Origin: Pseudomonas brenneri | Lineage (GTDB): Bacteria; Pseudomonadota; Gammaproteobacteria; Pseudomonadales; Pseudomonadaceae | Assembly (NCBI RefSeq): GCF_007858285.1 | Contig: NZ_VFIL01000003.1 | Location: 1 to 64,000 of the forward strand | Direction: 5' to 3' | DNA: 64,000 bases | Shown: positions 41,613-49,719 of the stretch, one piece after another | Layout: the number at the start of each line of letters is the position of its first letter | Position numbering within the stretch: the first letter of the stretch is position 1 | The notes under the pieces: model-generated | What the model was told of the DNA's origin: nothing | The model's input: only the letters and a program-made list of their open reading frames with translations | Database searches by the model: none | Made by a program: the position numbers and the translations under genes

Positions 41613-42641
41613 ATGTGGGGAGCAGGAGTGTCCGCGCCAGATGCTGGGCGCATTAACTTTGTACCGGCAGTTGCGCGTAAGGAGTCTGCTCCTGCCGGGC
41701 CTGTTGGCGAATTGCCTGCGGTCAAGACCTTGCTCGGTCAGCTGTTTGATGCCGAGCAAGCAGGCAAGACCCAGACGGCTCAGGATCTGCGCGATAAGTT
41801 GAATGATCTGCGTCAGAAACTGGGTGATGAGAAATTCAAGGAAACGCTTAACAAGCTGACTCAGGAAGCGGATGACAAGTTTCTTGAGTTTCTCAAACGG
41901 ATGTTGGACGAATGGTTTCCCAGTGATGGTGTAACGCCACCACCACCCAAGGGCGGCGGTGGCGGTGGCGGTGGCGGTGGGGTGAAGCCGGGAGGGTTTG
42001 GTCCCTCCGAGGCCATGGGTAATAAGCCGGTTACCGAAGGCTCCAAGCATTTCAACTACAAGCCCGATAACAGCAAGCCAGGGGAAAAACCGAACAACAT
42101 CTGGAGTGGTTTCAGCCAGGGCCCAGATGGCAACTGCGTTACCGTTTCGTCGATAAAGGCCGCAATGATGCGGTATGGCCAGAAGCCCACGGACGTCTTC
42201 AAAACGGTGAACGAGACGAGCGCAGGTTATGACGTAACCATGCGTGACGGCTTCAAGCTTTCTTTGTCCAAAGATGAGTTGAGGCAAGCGGCCACGCACG
42301 CGCACTTCAAGGGTGATGATCCGGCGATGATGACTGATGCCAACGTTCTGTACGCTGCGAGTGCCAAGCGGGCGCAGATGGAAAACAACGACGGTACGGC
42401 TGGACACAGTTTCATGGCGGCGATGAACAGCCTCAACGATGGTGAGCACTCTCGTGAGGGCCTGGATCGCTTGGGGCTGAAGGGGCTTTACAGGCCGGCT
42501 ACGGATGCCGACTTGAGAAGCAGTAAGGTGGGGACGGTTGAATATAATGGTCATTCGATGGCCGTGATCGACGGTCGCATCGAGTTGTGGGGGAAGCGAG
42601 GCAGCGTGCCTCAGTCGGGTATAGCGACCGTATTGATCTAG
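41613..42641 (+). CDS. Putative secreted effector with papain-like cysteine protease signature
   Basis: A 342-aa protein I cannot assign to a named family. No Sec signal is present. Residues 1-35 are Ala/Gly/Ser/Pro-rich, 40-100 are helical and charged, 109-124 are a Pro4-Lys-Gly10 linker, and a C-terminal domain follows from about 145. That domain has Q169 six residues before C175 (GNCVTVSS) and H314 and D320 in GHSMAVIDGRIELWG, the spacing and order of a papain-type oxyanion Gln, nucleophile, base and acid. The layout (disordered secretion-type N-terminus, Gly linker, protease fold) suggests a type III or other delivered effector. AGAGGAGGG lies 7 bp before the ATG. It is a single gene between flgE and nrdA, with terminators on both sides. 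The enzymatic role is inference. Confidence 0.65.
   Translation: MWGAGVSAPDAGRINFVPAVARKESAPAGPVGELPAVKTLLGQLFDAEQAGKTQTAQDLRDKLNDLRQKLGDEKFKETLNKLTQEADDKFLEFLKRMLDEWFPSDGVTPPPPKGGGGGGGGGGVKPGGFGPSEAMGNKPVTEGSKHFNYKPDNSKPGEKPNNIWSGFSQGPDGNCVTVSSIKAAMMRYGQKPTDVFKTVNETSAGYDVTMRDGFKLSLSKDELRQAATHAHFKGDDPAMMTDANVLYAASAKRAQMENNDGTAGHSFMAAMNSLNDGEHSREGLDRLGLKGLYRPATDADLRSSKVGTVEYNGHSMAVIDGRIELWGKRGSVPQSGIATVLI
41951..41981 (+). repeat. In-frame GGCGGT hexamer tract
   Basis: About four and a half units of alternating GGC and GGT encode the ten-glycine linker of the effector-like protein. Slippage by whole units would change linker length without breaking the frame. Confidence 0.85.
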
Positions 42642-42658
42642 CCAGGCCAGGCAAAAAA

Positions 42659-42689
42659 AGCCCCCGATACGCTAGGCATATCGGGGGCT
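42659..42689. terminator. Bidirectional terminator between the effector-like gene and nrdA
   Basis: AGCCCCCGATA and TATCGGGGGCT form an 11-bp perfect stem with a 9-base loop, with A-rich sequence on the left and CTTTAG on the right. Confidence 0.88.
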
Positions 42690-42727
42690 CTTTAGCCTTG
42701 AGAGGTTAAACCCAAGGCGGGCTTAGC

Positions 42728-45619
42728 TTATTGGCAAGCTTCGCAATCCGGCTCGTCAATCGCGCAGGCCTTTGGCACTGGTGCCGGACCGGCTGGCGCA
42801 GCAAGCACCGAATCATCACCATGGTTGCCGCTGGACACAGCGTTCAGCTTGCCGGTGTTGATGGTCGACTTCTCGGTGCTGGTCGCGGCCAGGGCACGGA
42901 GGTAGTAAGTGGTTTTCAGGCCACGGTACCAAGCCATGCGGTAGGTCACGTCCAGCTTCTTGCCCGAAGCGCCGGCGATGTACAGGTTCAGGGACTGGGC
43001 CTGGTCGATCCACTTCTGACGACGGCTGGCGGCGTCAACGATCCACTTGGTGTCCACTTCGAAGGCGGTCGCGTAGAGCTCTTTGAGTTCTTGCGGGATG
43101 CGCTCGATCTGCTGCACCGAACCGTCGTAGTACTTCAGGTCGTTGATCATGACCGAGTCCCACAGGCCGCGGGCTTTGAGGTCGCGAACCAGGTACGGGT
43201 TGATCACGGTGAATTCGCCCGACAGGTTCGATTTCACATACAGGTTCTGGTAGGTCGGTTCGATCGACTGCGAGACGCCGGTGATGTTGGCGATGGTCGC
43301 GGTCGGTGCGATGGCCATGATGTTGGAGTTACGAATGCCTTTCTGCACACGGGCACGTACCGGCGCCCAGTCCAGGGATTCTTCCAGGTCGACGTCGATG
43401 TACTTCTGGCCACGTTGTTCGATCAGGATCTGTTGCGAATCCAGCGGCAGGATGCCCTTGGACCACAGCGAACCCTGGAACGTCTCGTAGGCACCGCGCT
43501 CGTCGGCCAGGTCGCAGGAAGCCTGGATCGCGTAGTAGCTGACCGCTTCCATGGACTTGTCGGCGAACTCGACCGCAGCATCCGAACCGTAAGGAATGTG
43601 CTGCAGGTACAAAGCGTCCTGGAAGCCCATGATCCCCAGGCCGACCGGACGGTGCTTGAAGTTGGAGTTCTGCGCCTGTGGCACCGAGTAGTAGTTGATG
43701 TCGATCACGTTATCGAGCATGCGTACGGCGGTGTTGACGGTGCGTTCCAGCTTGGCGGTGTCCAGCTTGCCGTTGATGATGTGGTTCGGCAGGTTGATCG
43801 AGCCCAGGTTGCAAACGGCGATCTCGTCCTTGTTGGTGTTCAAGGTGATCTCGGTGCACAGGTTCGAGCTGTGAACCACGCCCACGTGCTGCTGCGGGCT
43901 GCGCAGGTTGCATGGGTCTTTGAAGGTCAACCATGGGTGGCCGGTTTCGAACAGCATCGACAGCATCTTGCGCCACAGGTCTTTGGCCTGGATGGTCTTG
44001 AACAGCTTGATCTTGCCTGGATACTGGGACAGGGCTTCGTAGTACTCGTAGCGCTCTTCGAAGGCCTTGCCGGTCAGGTCGTGCAGGTCTGGCACTTCCG
44101 ATGGCGAGAACAGGGTCCACGGGCCGTCGTCGAAGACACGCTTCATGAACAGGTCAGGGATCCAGTTGGCGGTGTTCATGTCGTGGGTACGACGACGATC
44201 ATCACCGGTGTTCTTGCGCAGCTCGATGAACTCTTCAATGTCCATGTGCCAGGTTTCCAGGTACGCACATACAGCGCCTTTGCGCTTGCCGCCCTGGTTG
44301 ACCGCAACGGCGGTGTCGTTCACTACTTTGAGGAACGGTACGACGCCTTGGGACTTGCCGTTGGTGCCCTTGATGTAGGAGCCCAGTGCACGCACCGGTG
44401 TCCAGTCGTTGCCCAGGCCGCCGGCGAATTTGGACAGCATGGCGTTGTCGTGGATCGCGTGGTAGATGCCCGACAGGTCATCCGGCACGGTGGTCAGGTA
44501 GCAGCTCGACAGCTGTGGACGCAGGGTGCCGGCGTTGAACAGGGTCGGGGTCGACGACATGTAGTCGAAGGACGACAGCAGGTTGTAGAACTCGATCGCA
44601 CGGTCTTCTTTGTGCTTCTCTTCGATCGCCAGGCCCATGGCCACGCGCATGAAGAACACTTGCGGCAGTTCGAAGCGGATCCCGTCCTTGTGGATGAAGT
44701 AACGGTCGTACAGGGTTTGCAGGCCCAGGTAGGTGAACTGCTGGTCGCGCTCGTGGTTGATCGCCTTGCCGAGTTTTTCCAGGTCAAAGGTGGCCAGGAT
44801 CGGGTTCAGCAATTCGAATTCGATACCCTTGGCGATGTAGGCCGGCAGTGCCTTGGCGTACAGATCGGCCATTTCGTGGTGGGTAGCGCTTTCGGCGACT
44901 TTCAGGAAGCCCAGGCCTTCGGCACGCAGGGTATCCATCAGCAGGCGCGCGGTCACGAACGAGTAGTTCGGCTCACGCTCGACCAGGGTACGGGCGGTCA
45001 TCACCAGGGCGGTGTTGACGTCGGTCAGGGCCACGCCGTCGTACAGGTTCTTCAGGGTTTCGCGCTGGATCAGGTCGCCGTCGACTTCTTCCAGGCCTTC
45101 GCAGGCTTCGGTGATGATGGTGTTCAGGCGGCCCAGGTCCAGCGGCGCGAACGAACCATCCGCCAGGGTGATGCGGATCGACGGGTGCGCTTGCACGGCT
45201 TCGGCGGACGGCGCGTGTACGGCACGTTCCTTGGCGCGCGAATCGCGGTAGATCACGTAGTCGCGGGCCACTTTCTGCTCGCCGGCACGCATCAGGGCCA
45301 GTTCGACCTGGTCCTGGATTTCTTCGATGTGGATGGTGCCGCCCGATGGCATGCGACGCTTGAAGGTCGCGGTGACTTGTTCGGTCAGGCGGGCAACGGT
45401 GTCGTGGATACGCGACGAAGCGGCAGCGGTGCCGCCCTCAACTGCAAGAAACGCTTTGGTGATGGCGACGGTGATTTTGTCATCGGTGTAAGGAACGACA
45501 GTGCCGTTACGCTTGATCACACGCAATTGGCCGGGCGCGGTGGCGGACAGATCCATATTCGAATCGGCGGCCTGCGGCACGGAGCCTTGCGGGTTCTCGC
45601 GAGTTGTGTCGGTTTGCAT
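42728..45619 (-). CDS. nrdA: Ribonucleoside-diphosphate reductase class Ia, alpha subunit
   Basis: A 963-aa catalytic subunit. It is longer than the E. coli enzyme because of two N-terminal ATP-cone domains, as in P. aeruginosa: one from about residue 25 (LRVIKRNGTVVPYTDDKITV) and one from about 145 (IRITLADGSFAPLDLGRLNT). The core has the active-site segment SSNLCTEITLN and NLGSINLPNHI; the C-terminal tail CAIDEPDCEACQ carries the redox cysteines. I chose the ATG at 45619 (GGAGA upstream), not the ATG 6 codons earlier. It is unlinked from nrdB, and has a roughly 360-bp leader with NrdR-like and DnaA-like boxes upstream. Confidence 0.97.
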   Translation of the reverse strand: MQTDTTRENPQGSVPQAADSNMDLSATAPGQLRVIKRNGTVVPYTDDKITVAITKAFLAVEGGTAAASSRIHDTVARLTEQVTATFKRRMPSGGTIHIEEIQDQVELALMRAGEQKVARDYVIYRDSRAKERAVHAPSAEAVQAHPSIRITLADGSFAPLDLGRLNTIITEACEGLEEVDGDLIQRETLKNLYDGVALTDVNTALVMTARTLVEREPNYSFVTARLLMDTLRAEGLGFLKVAESATHHEMADLYAKALPAYIAKGIEFELLNPILATFDLEKLGKAINHERDQQFTYLGLQTLYDRYFIHKDGIRFELPQVFFMRVAMGLAIEEKHKEDRAIEFYNLLSSFDYMSSTPTLFNAGTLRPQLSSCYLTTVPDDLSGIYHAIHDNAMLSKFAGGLGNDWTPVRALGSYIKGTNGKSQGVVPFLKVVNDTAVAVNQGGKRKGAVCAYLETWHMDIEEFIELRKNTGDDRRRTHDMNTANWIPDLFMKRVFDDGPWTLFSPSEVPDLHDLTGKAFEERYEYYEALSQYPGKIKLFKTIQAKDLWRKMLSMLFETGHPWLTFKDPCNLRSPQQHVGVVHSSNLCTEITLNTNKDEIAVCNLGSINLPNHIINGKLDTAKLERTVNTAVRMLDNVIDINYYSVPQAQNSNFKHRPVGLGIMGFQDALYLQHIPYGSDAAVEFADKSMEAVSYYAIQASCDLADERGAYETFQGSLWSKGILPLDSQQILIEQRGQKYIDVDLEESLDWAPVRARVQKGIRNSNIMAIAPTATIANITGVSQSIEPTYQNLYVKSNLSGEFTVINPYLVRDLKARGLWDSVMINDLKYYDGSVQQIERIPQELKELYATAFEVDTKWIVDAASRRQKWIDQAQSLNLYIAGASGKKLDVTYRMAWYRGLKTTYYLRALAATSTEKSTINTGKLNAVSSGNHGDDSVLAAPAGPAPVPKACAIDEPDCEACQ

Positions 45620-45650
45620 GGGGGGTTGTCTCCACATTCTATATTTATTT

Positions 45651-45669
45651 GGGCACCATCACGGTGCCC
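45651..45669 (-). other. Hairpin in the nrdA leader
   Basis: A perfect GGGCACC-N5-GGTGCCC hairpin lies 32 bp upstream of the nrdA ATG. It has no T-tract, so it may affect translation or RNA stability rather than terminate. Confidence 0.45.
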
Positions 45670-45980
45670 ACCGTTCCGTCCTGAAGCACTTACAACAGGC
45701 CTTGGCCTGGCATAACAACTTCGGGACAGGAGGAAGGGAGCTGTTCGCGCCGCTTCCATGCCGAAGTCTTTGGTTCGGGGCCGGGGCCCTTCACCGTATT
45801 CCTGATGGGTGACAGTGTTTGCACTGCAACACCCGTACCGCTTTCTCCCGTTCGGGCTGGAAAACAGCAGCCATCCGCGTGCGCGGTTTGGGCTTTCGAA
45901 AAAGGTTTAAGTTCAACCAAACAGGAGCAAGAAAGCGCTTGAGTTTCTTGTCTGAATTGTGTTTGGTCTTTTCGCTTGAA

Positions 45981-46027
45981 ACCCTACATGTAGGGTTTTT
46001 TCAGCGCCGAGCTACAAGATAATGCGT
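45981..46027 (-). promoter_or_regulatory. Tandem NrdR-box-like sites upstream of nrdA
   Basis: The NrdR core consensus is CwAtATaTwG. CTACATGTAG at 45984-45993 fits as the centre of an 18-bp perfect palindrome (45980-45997). CAAGATAATG at 46015-46024 matches at 8 of 10 positions. The two cores are exactly 31 bp apart, three helical turns, the spacing typical of NrdR box pairs. Confidence 0.65.
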
Positions 46028-46053
46028 TTTGGGGGGCTTAGCAACGCACTACC

Positions 46054-46085
46054 TGTGGATAACGCTGTGGGTAAAATGTGTATGA
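46054..46085 (-). promoter_or_regulatory. Three DnaA-box-like 9-mers upstream of nrdA
   Basis: On the minus strand there is a perfect TTATCCACA (46054-46062), then TTACCCACA (46066-46074, one mismatch) and TCATACACA (46077-46085, one mismatch to TTATACACA). They share one orientation and lie 12 and 11 bp apart, 27 bp beyond the NrdR-like pair. E. coli nrdAB also carries DnaA boxes in its promoter. Confidence 0.6.
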
Positions 46086-46302
46086 AAGGTGGAATAGCCG
46101 TGTAGGCCGCAGTACTGCTGCATCGCACCGTTTGTCACCGAATATTCCAAGCTGAAAACACCCGGTTGGATTTTTGCGGGCGCGAACCCTATCACAAAAA
46201 AACACGATTACCGAATGCATTTCCTGGCTTGTGTTGCAGGGTCAGGCCATGGCTACAATCGGCCTTTATTCGTGCGATATATTGCTCACTCCACATGACA
46301 AC

Positions 46303-46402
46303 TGTAGGAGCGAGCTTGCTCGCGAAGGGCGTCAACGATAACGCTGACTTGCTGAATGAACGCGGCGCCCTTGGTTTCTTCGCGGGCAAGCCCGCTCCTA
46401 CA
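46303..46402. repeat. REPIN, 100-bp class, forward orientation
   Basis: The arms TGTAGGAGCGAGCTTGCTCG and GGGCAAGCCCGCTCCTACA enclose CGTCAACGATAACGC. The right arm is of the GGGC type, the left of the GAGC type. It lies 22 bp before the response-regulator gene. Confidence 0.88.
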
Positions 46403-46424
46403 ATAATTAGAGTTGAGGTAGCGC

Positions 46425-47150
46425 ATGGAGCAAGAAGCCTGGCAGGTATTGATTGTCGAGGACGACCAGCGTCTGGCTGAGCTGACCCGTGACTACCTGG
46501 AAAGCAACGGCCTGCGGGTCTCCATAGAGGGCGACGGTGCCCTGGCAGTGGCGCGGATCATTGCCGAGCAGCCAGACCTGGTGATTCTTGACCTGATGCT
46601 GCCTGGCGAAGACGGCCTGAGCATCTGCCGCAAGGTGCGCGAGCGCTACGACGGAGTGATCCTGATGCTCACCGCACGTACCGACGACATGGACCAGGTC
46701 CTGGGCCTGGACATGGGCGCCGACGACTATGTGTGCAAACCCGTGCGCCCGCGCCTGCTGCTGGCGCGGATCCAGGCCTTGCTGCGGCGCAGCGAAAGCG
46801 CCGAGCCCGCCGCCCCGGAAAAACAGCGCCGGCTGCAGTTCGGCCCGCTGGTGGTGGACAACGCCTTGCGCGAAGCCTGGTTGCACGACGGTGGCATCGA
46901 ACTGACCAGCGCCGAATTCGACCTGTTGTGGCTACTGGTGGCCAATGCCGGGCGCATCCTGTCCCGAGAAGAGATCTTCACCGCCCTGCGCGGGATTGGT
47001 TACGACGGCCAGGACCGCTCCATTGACGTACGCATCTCGCGGATCCGCCCGAAAATCGGCGACGACCCGATCCACCCGCGGCTGATCAAGACCATTCGCA
47101 GCAAAGGCTATTTGTTCGTCCCCGAAGCTGCCGCCGACATGCTGTCGTGA
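46425..47150 (+). CDS. OmpR-family response regulator (RstA-like)
   Basis: A 241-aa response regulator. The receiver domain (VLIVEDDQRLAEL, phospho-Asp in LVILDLMLPGEDGLS, Lys in YVCKPVRP) is followed by a winged-helix DNA-binding domain (SAEFDLLWLLVANAG; SIDVRISRIRPKIG). It overlaps its sensor by 4 bp. It is divergent from nrdA; the same pairing is seen in P. aeruginosa (PA1157-PA1158) and P. putida. The stimulus is not known from the sequence. Confidence 0.93.
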   Translation: MEQEAWQVLIVEDDQRLAELTRDYLESNGLRVSIEGDGALAVARIIAEQPDLVILDLMLPGEDGLSICRKVRERYDGVILMLTARTDDMDQVLGLDMGADDYVCKPVRPRLLLARIQALLRRSESAEPAAPEKQRRLQFGPLVVDNALREAWLHDGGIELTSAEFDLLWLLVANAGRILSREEIFTALRGIGYDGQDRSIDVRISRIRPKIGDDPIHPRLIKTIRSKGYLFVPEAAADMLS

Positions 47151-48757
47151 ACTCGATCTTCCTGCGCATCTATGGCGGCATGTGCGCGGCGCTGATCCTG
47201 GTGGCCCTGCTCGGCGTACTGGCCCTGCACCTGCTTAATGAAGTGCGCAGTGGCCAGTACCGTGAGCGCCTGGCCCACGGCACCTTTGCCCTGATGGGTG
47301 ACAACCTGCAACCGATGAGCAGTATCGAGCGCCAGCGCGCCCTGGCGGTATGGGAGCGCTTGCTGGGGATTCCCCTGGCGTTGCAGAAAGTATCCGATGC
47401 CCAGTTGGACCTGAGCCAACGCAACCGCCTGCAACGGGGCCAGGTCCTGGTGGAGCAGACCGGGCCCCATGCGGCCAGGGTCTTGCGCCTGGTCAGTGAA
47501 AAAGAGCAACTGCTGCTTACCGGCGAAGTGCAGCAGATCAGCGAGCAATTGGCCCGGGCCACCATTTATTTGCTGGCCGATGAGCTGGTGCGTTTCCCGG
47601 TGGCCGAGCAGCCACAGCGTCTGGCCGACTTGAAACACGCCAAGGGCTTTGGCTTTGAAATGCACCTGCTCAAGCTCGACGAAGCCGACATGGATGAAGA
47701 CCAGCGGCGGCGCGTGGCCGAGGGCGACACGGTGATGGCCCTGGGCAAGGGCGGTGATTCAATTCGCGTGTTTGCCGGCATGGTCGGCACGCCGTGGGTC
47801 CTGGAAATCGGCCCGCTGTACCAGATGAATCCTTACCCCGCGCAATGGCTGGTGCTGATTGCATTGATTGGCCTGACCCTGATCGGCTTGATCGTGTACC
47901 TGCTGGTGCGCCAGCTGGAGCGCCGCCTGCGCGGGCTCGAAGCGGCTGCTACGCGTATCGCCAAGGGCAACCTGGAAGCGCGGGTGCCGGCGCGCGGTGC
48001 TGACTCGGTAGGGCGGCTGGCGGCGGCCTTCAATGGCATGGCCGAGCACCTGCAACGCCTGCTGGCGATCCAGCGTGAACTGGTGCGCGCGGTGTCCCAT
48101 GAGCTGCGTACCCCGGTGGCGCGCCTGCGGTTTGGCCTGGAGATGATCGGCGACGCCGCCACTCCTGAAGCCCGGCGTAAATACATGGAAGGCATGGACA
48201 GCGACATCCAGGACCTCGACGGCCTGGTGGATGAGATGCTCACCTATGCGCGCCTGGAGCAGGGCTCGCCGGCCTTGAGCTTTCAAAGGGTCGACCTCAG
48301 TGCCTTGCTCGACCAGGTGATCGACGAACTCGCGCCGCTGCGGCCGGCAATTGAAGTAGCGCGCGGGGTATGCCTGTCATCGGCGCACCTGGATGCGGCC
48401 TGGGTCGACGCCGAGCCGCGCTACCTGCACCGCGCCCTGCAAAACCTGGTGAGCAATGCCATGCGCCATGCGCAGTCGCGGGTGCTGATCAGTTACCAGG
48501 TGGGCCAGGTGCGCTGCCGTATCGATGTTGAAGACGATGGCCCGGGAGTGCCGGAAAGTGCCTGGGAACGGATCTTTACGCCATTCCTGCGCCTGGACGA
48601 CAGCCGTACACGCGCCTCGGGCGGGCATGGCCTGGGCCTGTCGATTGTGCGGCGGATTATCTACTGGCACGGTGGTCGGGCCTTGATCAGCAAGAGCAAC
48701 AACCTGGGCGGTGCGTGTTTCAGCCTGAGTTGGCCAAGGGACCAGGACAAGGCTTGA
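47147..48757 (+). CDS. Sensor histidine kinase (RstB-like)
   Basis: A 536-aa inner-membrane kinase. Two membrane segments (about 5-25 and 237-258) enclose a ~210-residue periplasmic domain. HAMP follows, then the dimerisation helix with the phospho-His in RAVSHELRTPVARLRFG, then the ATPase domain (NLVSNAMRHA, DDGPGVP, GGHGLGLSIVRRI). The start is GTG at 47147, overlapping the regulator stop (GTGA). Confidence 0.93.
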   Translation: MNSIFLRIYGGMCAALILVALLGVLALHLLNEVRSGQYRERLAHGTFALMGDNLQPMSSIERQRALAVWERLLGIPLALQKVSDAQLDLSQRNRLQRGQVLVEQTGPHAARVLRLVSEKEQLLLTGEVQQISEQLARATIYLLADELVRFPVAEQPQRLADLKHAKGFGFEMHLLKLDEADMDEDQRRRVAEGDTVMALGKGGDSIRVFAGMVGTPWVLEIGPLYQMNPYPAQWLVLIALIGLTLIGLIVYLLVRQLERRLRGLEAAATRIAKGNLEARVPARGADSVGRLAAAFNGMAEHLQRLLAIQRELVRAVSHELRTPVARLRFGLEMIGDAATPEARRKYMEGMDSDIQDLDGLVDEMLTYARLEQGSPALSFQRVDLSALLDQVIDELAPLRPAIEVARGVCLSSAHLDAAWVDAEPRYLHRALQNLVSNAMRHAQSRVLISYQVGQVRCRIDVEDDGPGVPESAWERIFTPFLRLDDSRTRASGGHGLGLSIVRRIIYWHGGRALISKSNNLGGACFSLSWPRDQDKA

Positions 48758-48765
48758 GATAGTCA

Positions 48766-48848
48766 TTGCAGGCAAGCCAGTTCCTACAGTTGACCGAGTA
48801 CATCCTTTGGAATGCAGTCAAATGTGGGAGCGGACTTGCCCGCGATAG
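48766..48848. repeat. REP pair in outward-facing arrangement
   Basis: TTGCAGGCAAGCCAGTTCCT is followed about 40 bp later by TGTGGGAGCGGACTTGCCCG. The arms point opposite to those in the 100-bp REPINs. It lies between the sensor kinase and the converging phosphopantetheinyl transferase gene. Confidence 0.6.
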
Positions 48849-48855
48849 CTATCTA

Positions 48856-49572
48856 TCAGGCGCCGACAGCTACCAGGCTCAACAACTGCCCCTCATTCAC
48901 CGCAAACTGCCCCTCCAGCTCCTTTCCATAACACCACTCACTGGACAAATCCGTCAGCAATCGTAAGCGTAAAAATCCTGAGTCAGACCACTCCACCACC
49001 TCGGCATGCTCAAAGTAGAAGCGCTTGCGCACGATCGGGTAGAGCGCCTTGAACAGGCTTTCCTTGGCCGAAAACGTCAGGGTCACCCACTGCGCAATCT
49101 GCTCCCGTGGCCCGGCAGCCATGCGTTGCATCTCATCCGGGGTAAGGATTTCCCCGGCCAGGCGCTCGGCCCGTTCAAGTGACAGCAGGTTTTCCAGATC
49201 CATACCCAGCCCGCGCCATTGCGCCTTATGCCCGACAATGGCCGCGGCATGCCCGGTGCTGTGGGTGATCGAACCGCTGATATGGCCGGGCCACACCGGG
49301 GCGCGGTCTTCGCCGATGGCGGGGATAAAGTCCAGGCCTTCGAGCCGTTGCAAGGCACTACGGGCGCACAGCCGGCCGGCGAGAAACTCGGCCTGGCGCT
49401 TGGCTACCGAACGTTGGATGCTCGCCGGCGGCGGCACGGCGCAGCGCTGGAAGTCACTGGCCTCAAGCAGTTTTGGCTCGAAGCGCGTGCTCAGGAACAC
49501 CGTGCCGGGCAAGGCGTCAGGCAATGGCCAATGGTCATCAAGTGGGGTGCAGCAGGCGGGTATTGGGTTCAT
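48856..49572 (-). CDS. pcpS: 4'-phosphopantetheinyl transferase (EntD/PcpS type)
   Basis: A 238-aa enzyme loading the 4'-phosphopantetheine arm onto carrier proteins; Pseudomonas uses one such enzyme for both fatty-acid and siderophore synthesis. Motifs are GSITHSTGHAAA, GMDLENL (Mg-binding Asp) and TFSAKESLFKALYP (the KExxxK signature). The start is the ATG at 49572. It is divergent from phoP. Confidence 0.92.
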   Translation of the reverse strand: MNPIPACCTPLDDHWPLPDALPGTVFLSTRFEPKLLEASDFQRCAVPPPASIQRSVAKRQAEFLAGRLCARSALQRLEGLDFIPAIGEDRAPVWPGHISGSITHSTGHAAAIVGHKAQWRGLGMDLENLLSLERAERLAGEILTPDEMQRMAAGPREQIAQWVTLTFSAKESLFKALYPIVRKRFYFEHAEVVEWSDSGFLRLRLLTDLSSEWCYGKELEGQFAVNEGQLLSLVAVGA

Positions 49573-49616
49573 GCCGGCTATTCTGCACGGGGCGGGACAT
49601 ACCTGGGTAGCCCGCC

Positions 49617-49633
49617 GGTTCAGACTGTGTTCA
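49617..49633 (+). promoter_or_regulatory. PhoP-box-like direct repeat upstream of phoP
   Basis: GGTTCA-N5-TGTTCA fits the (T/G)GTTTA-N5-(T/G)GTTTA PhoP pattern with one mismatch per half. A TATGAT at 49676-49681 could be the -10. The 42-bp gap is larger than in the classic PhoP promoter layout. Confidence 0.35.
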
Positions 49634-49719
49634 GTTCAACCGCCGTAAACTGCGCAAGCATACCTTCAGGGCCGCTATGATATTCCCTGCGGGACAGTGG
49701 ATTGGCCTTGGAGAGTGTT

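Noticed and set aside
45640..45980. Possible cobalamin riboswitch in the nrdA leader.
   Set aside because: The B12 box and the conserved core blocks are not found in order; only unrelated short hairpins are present.
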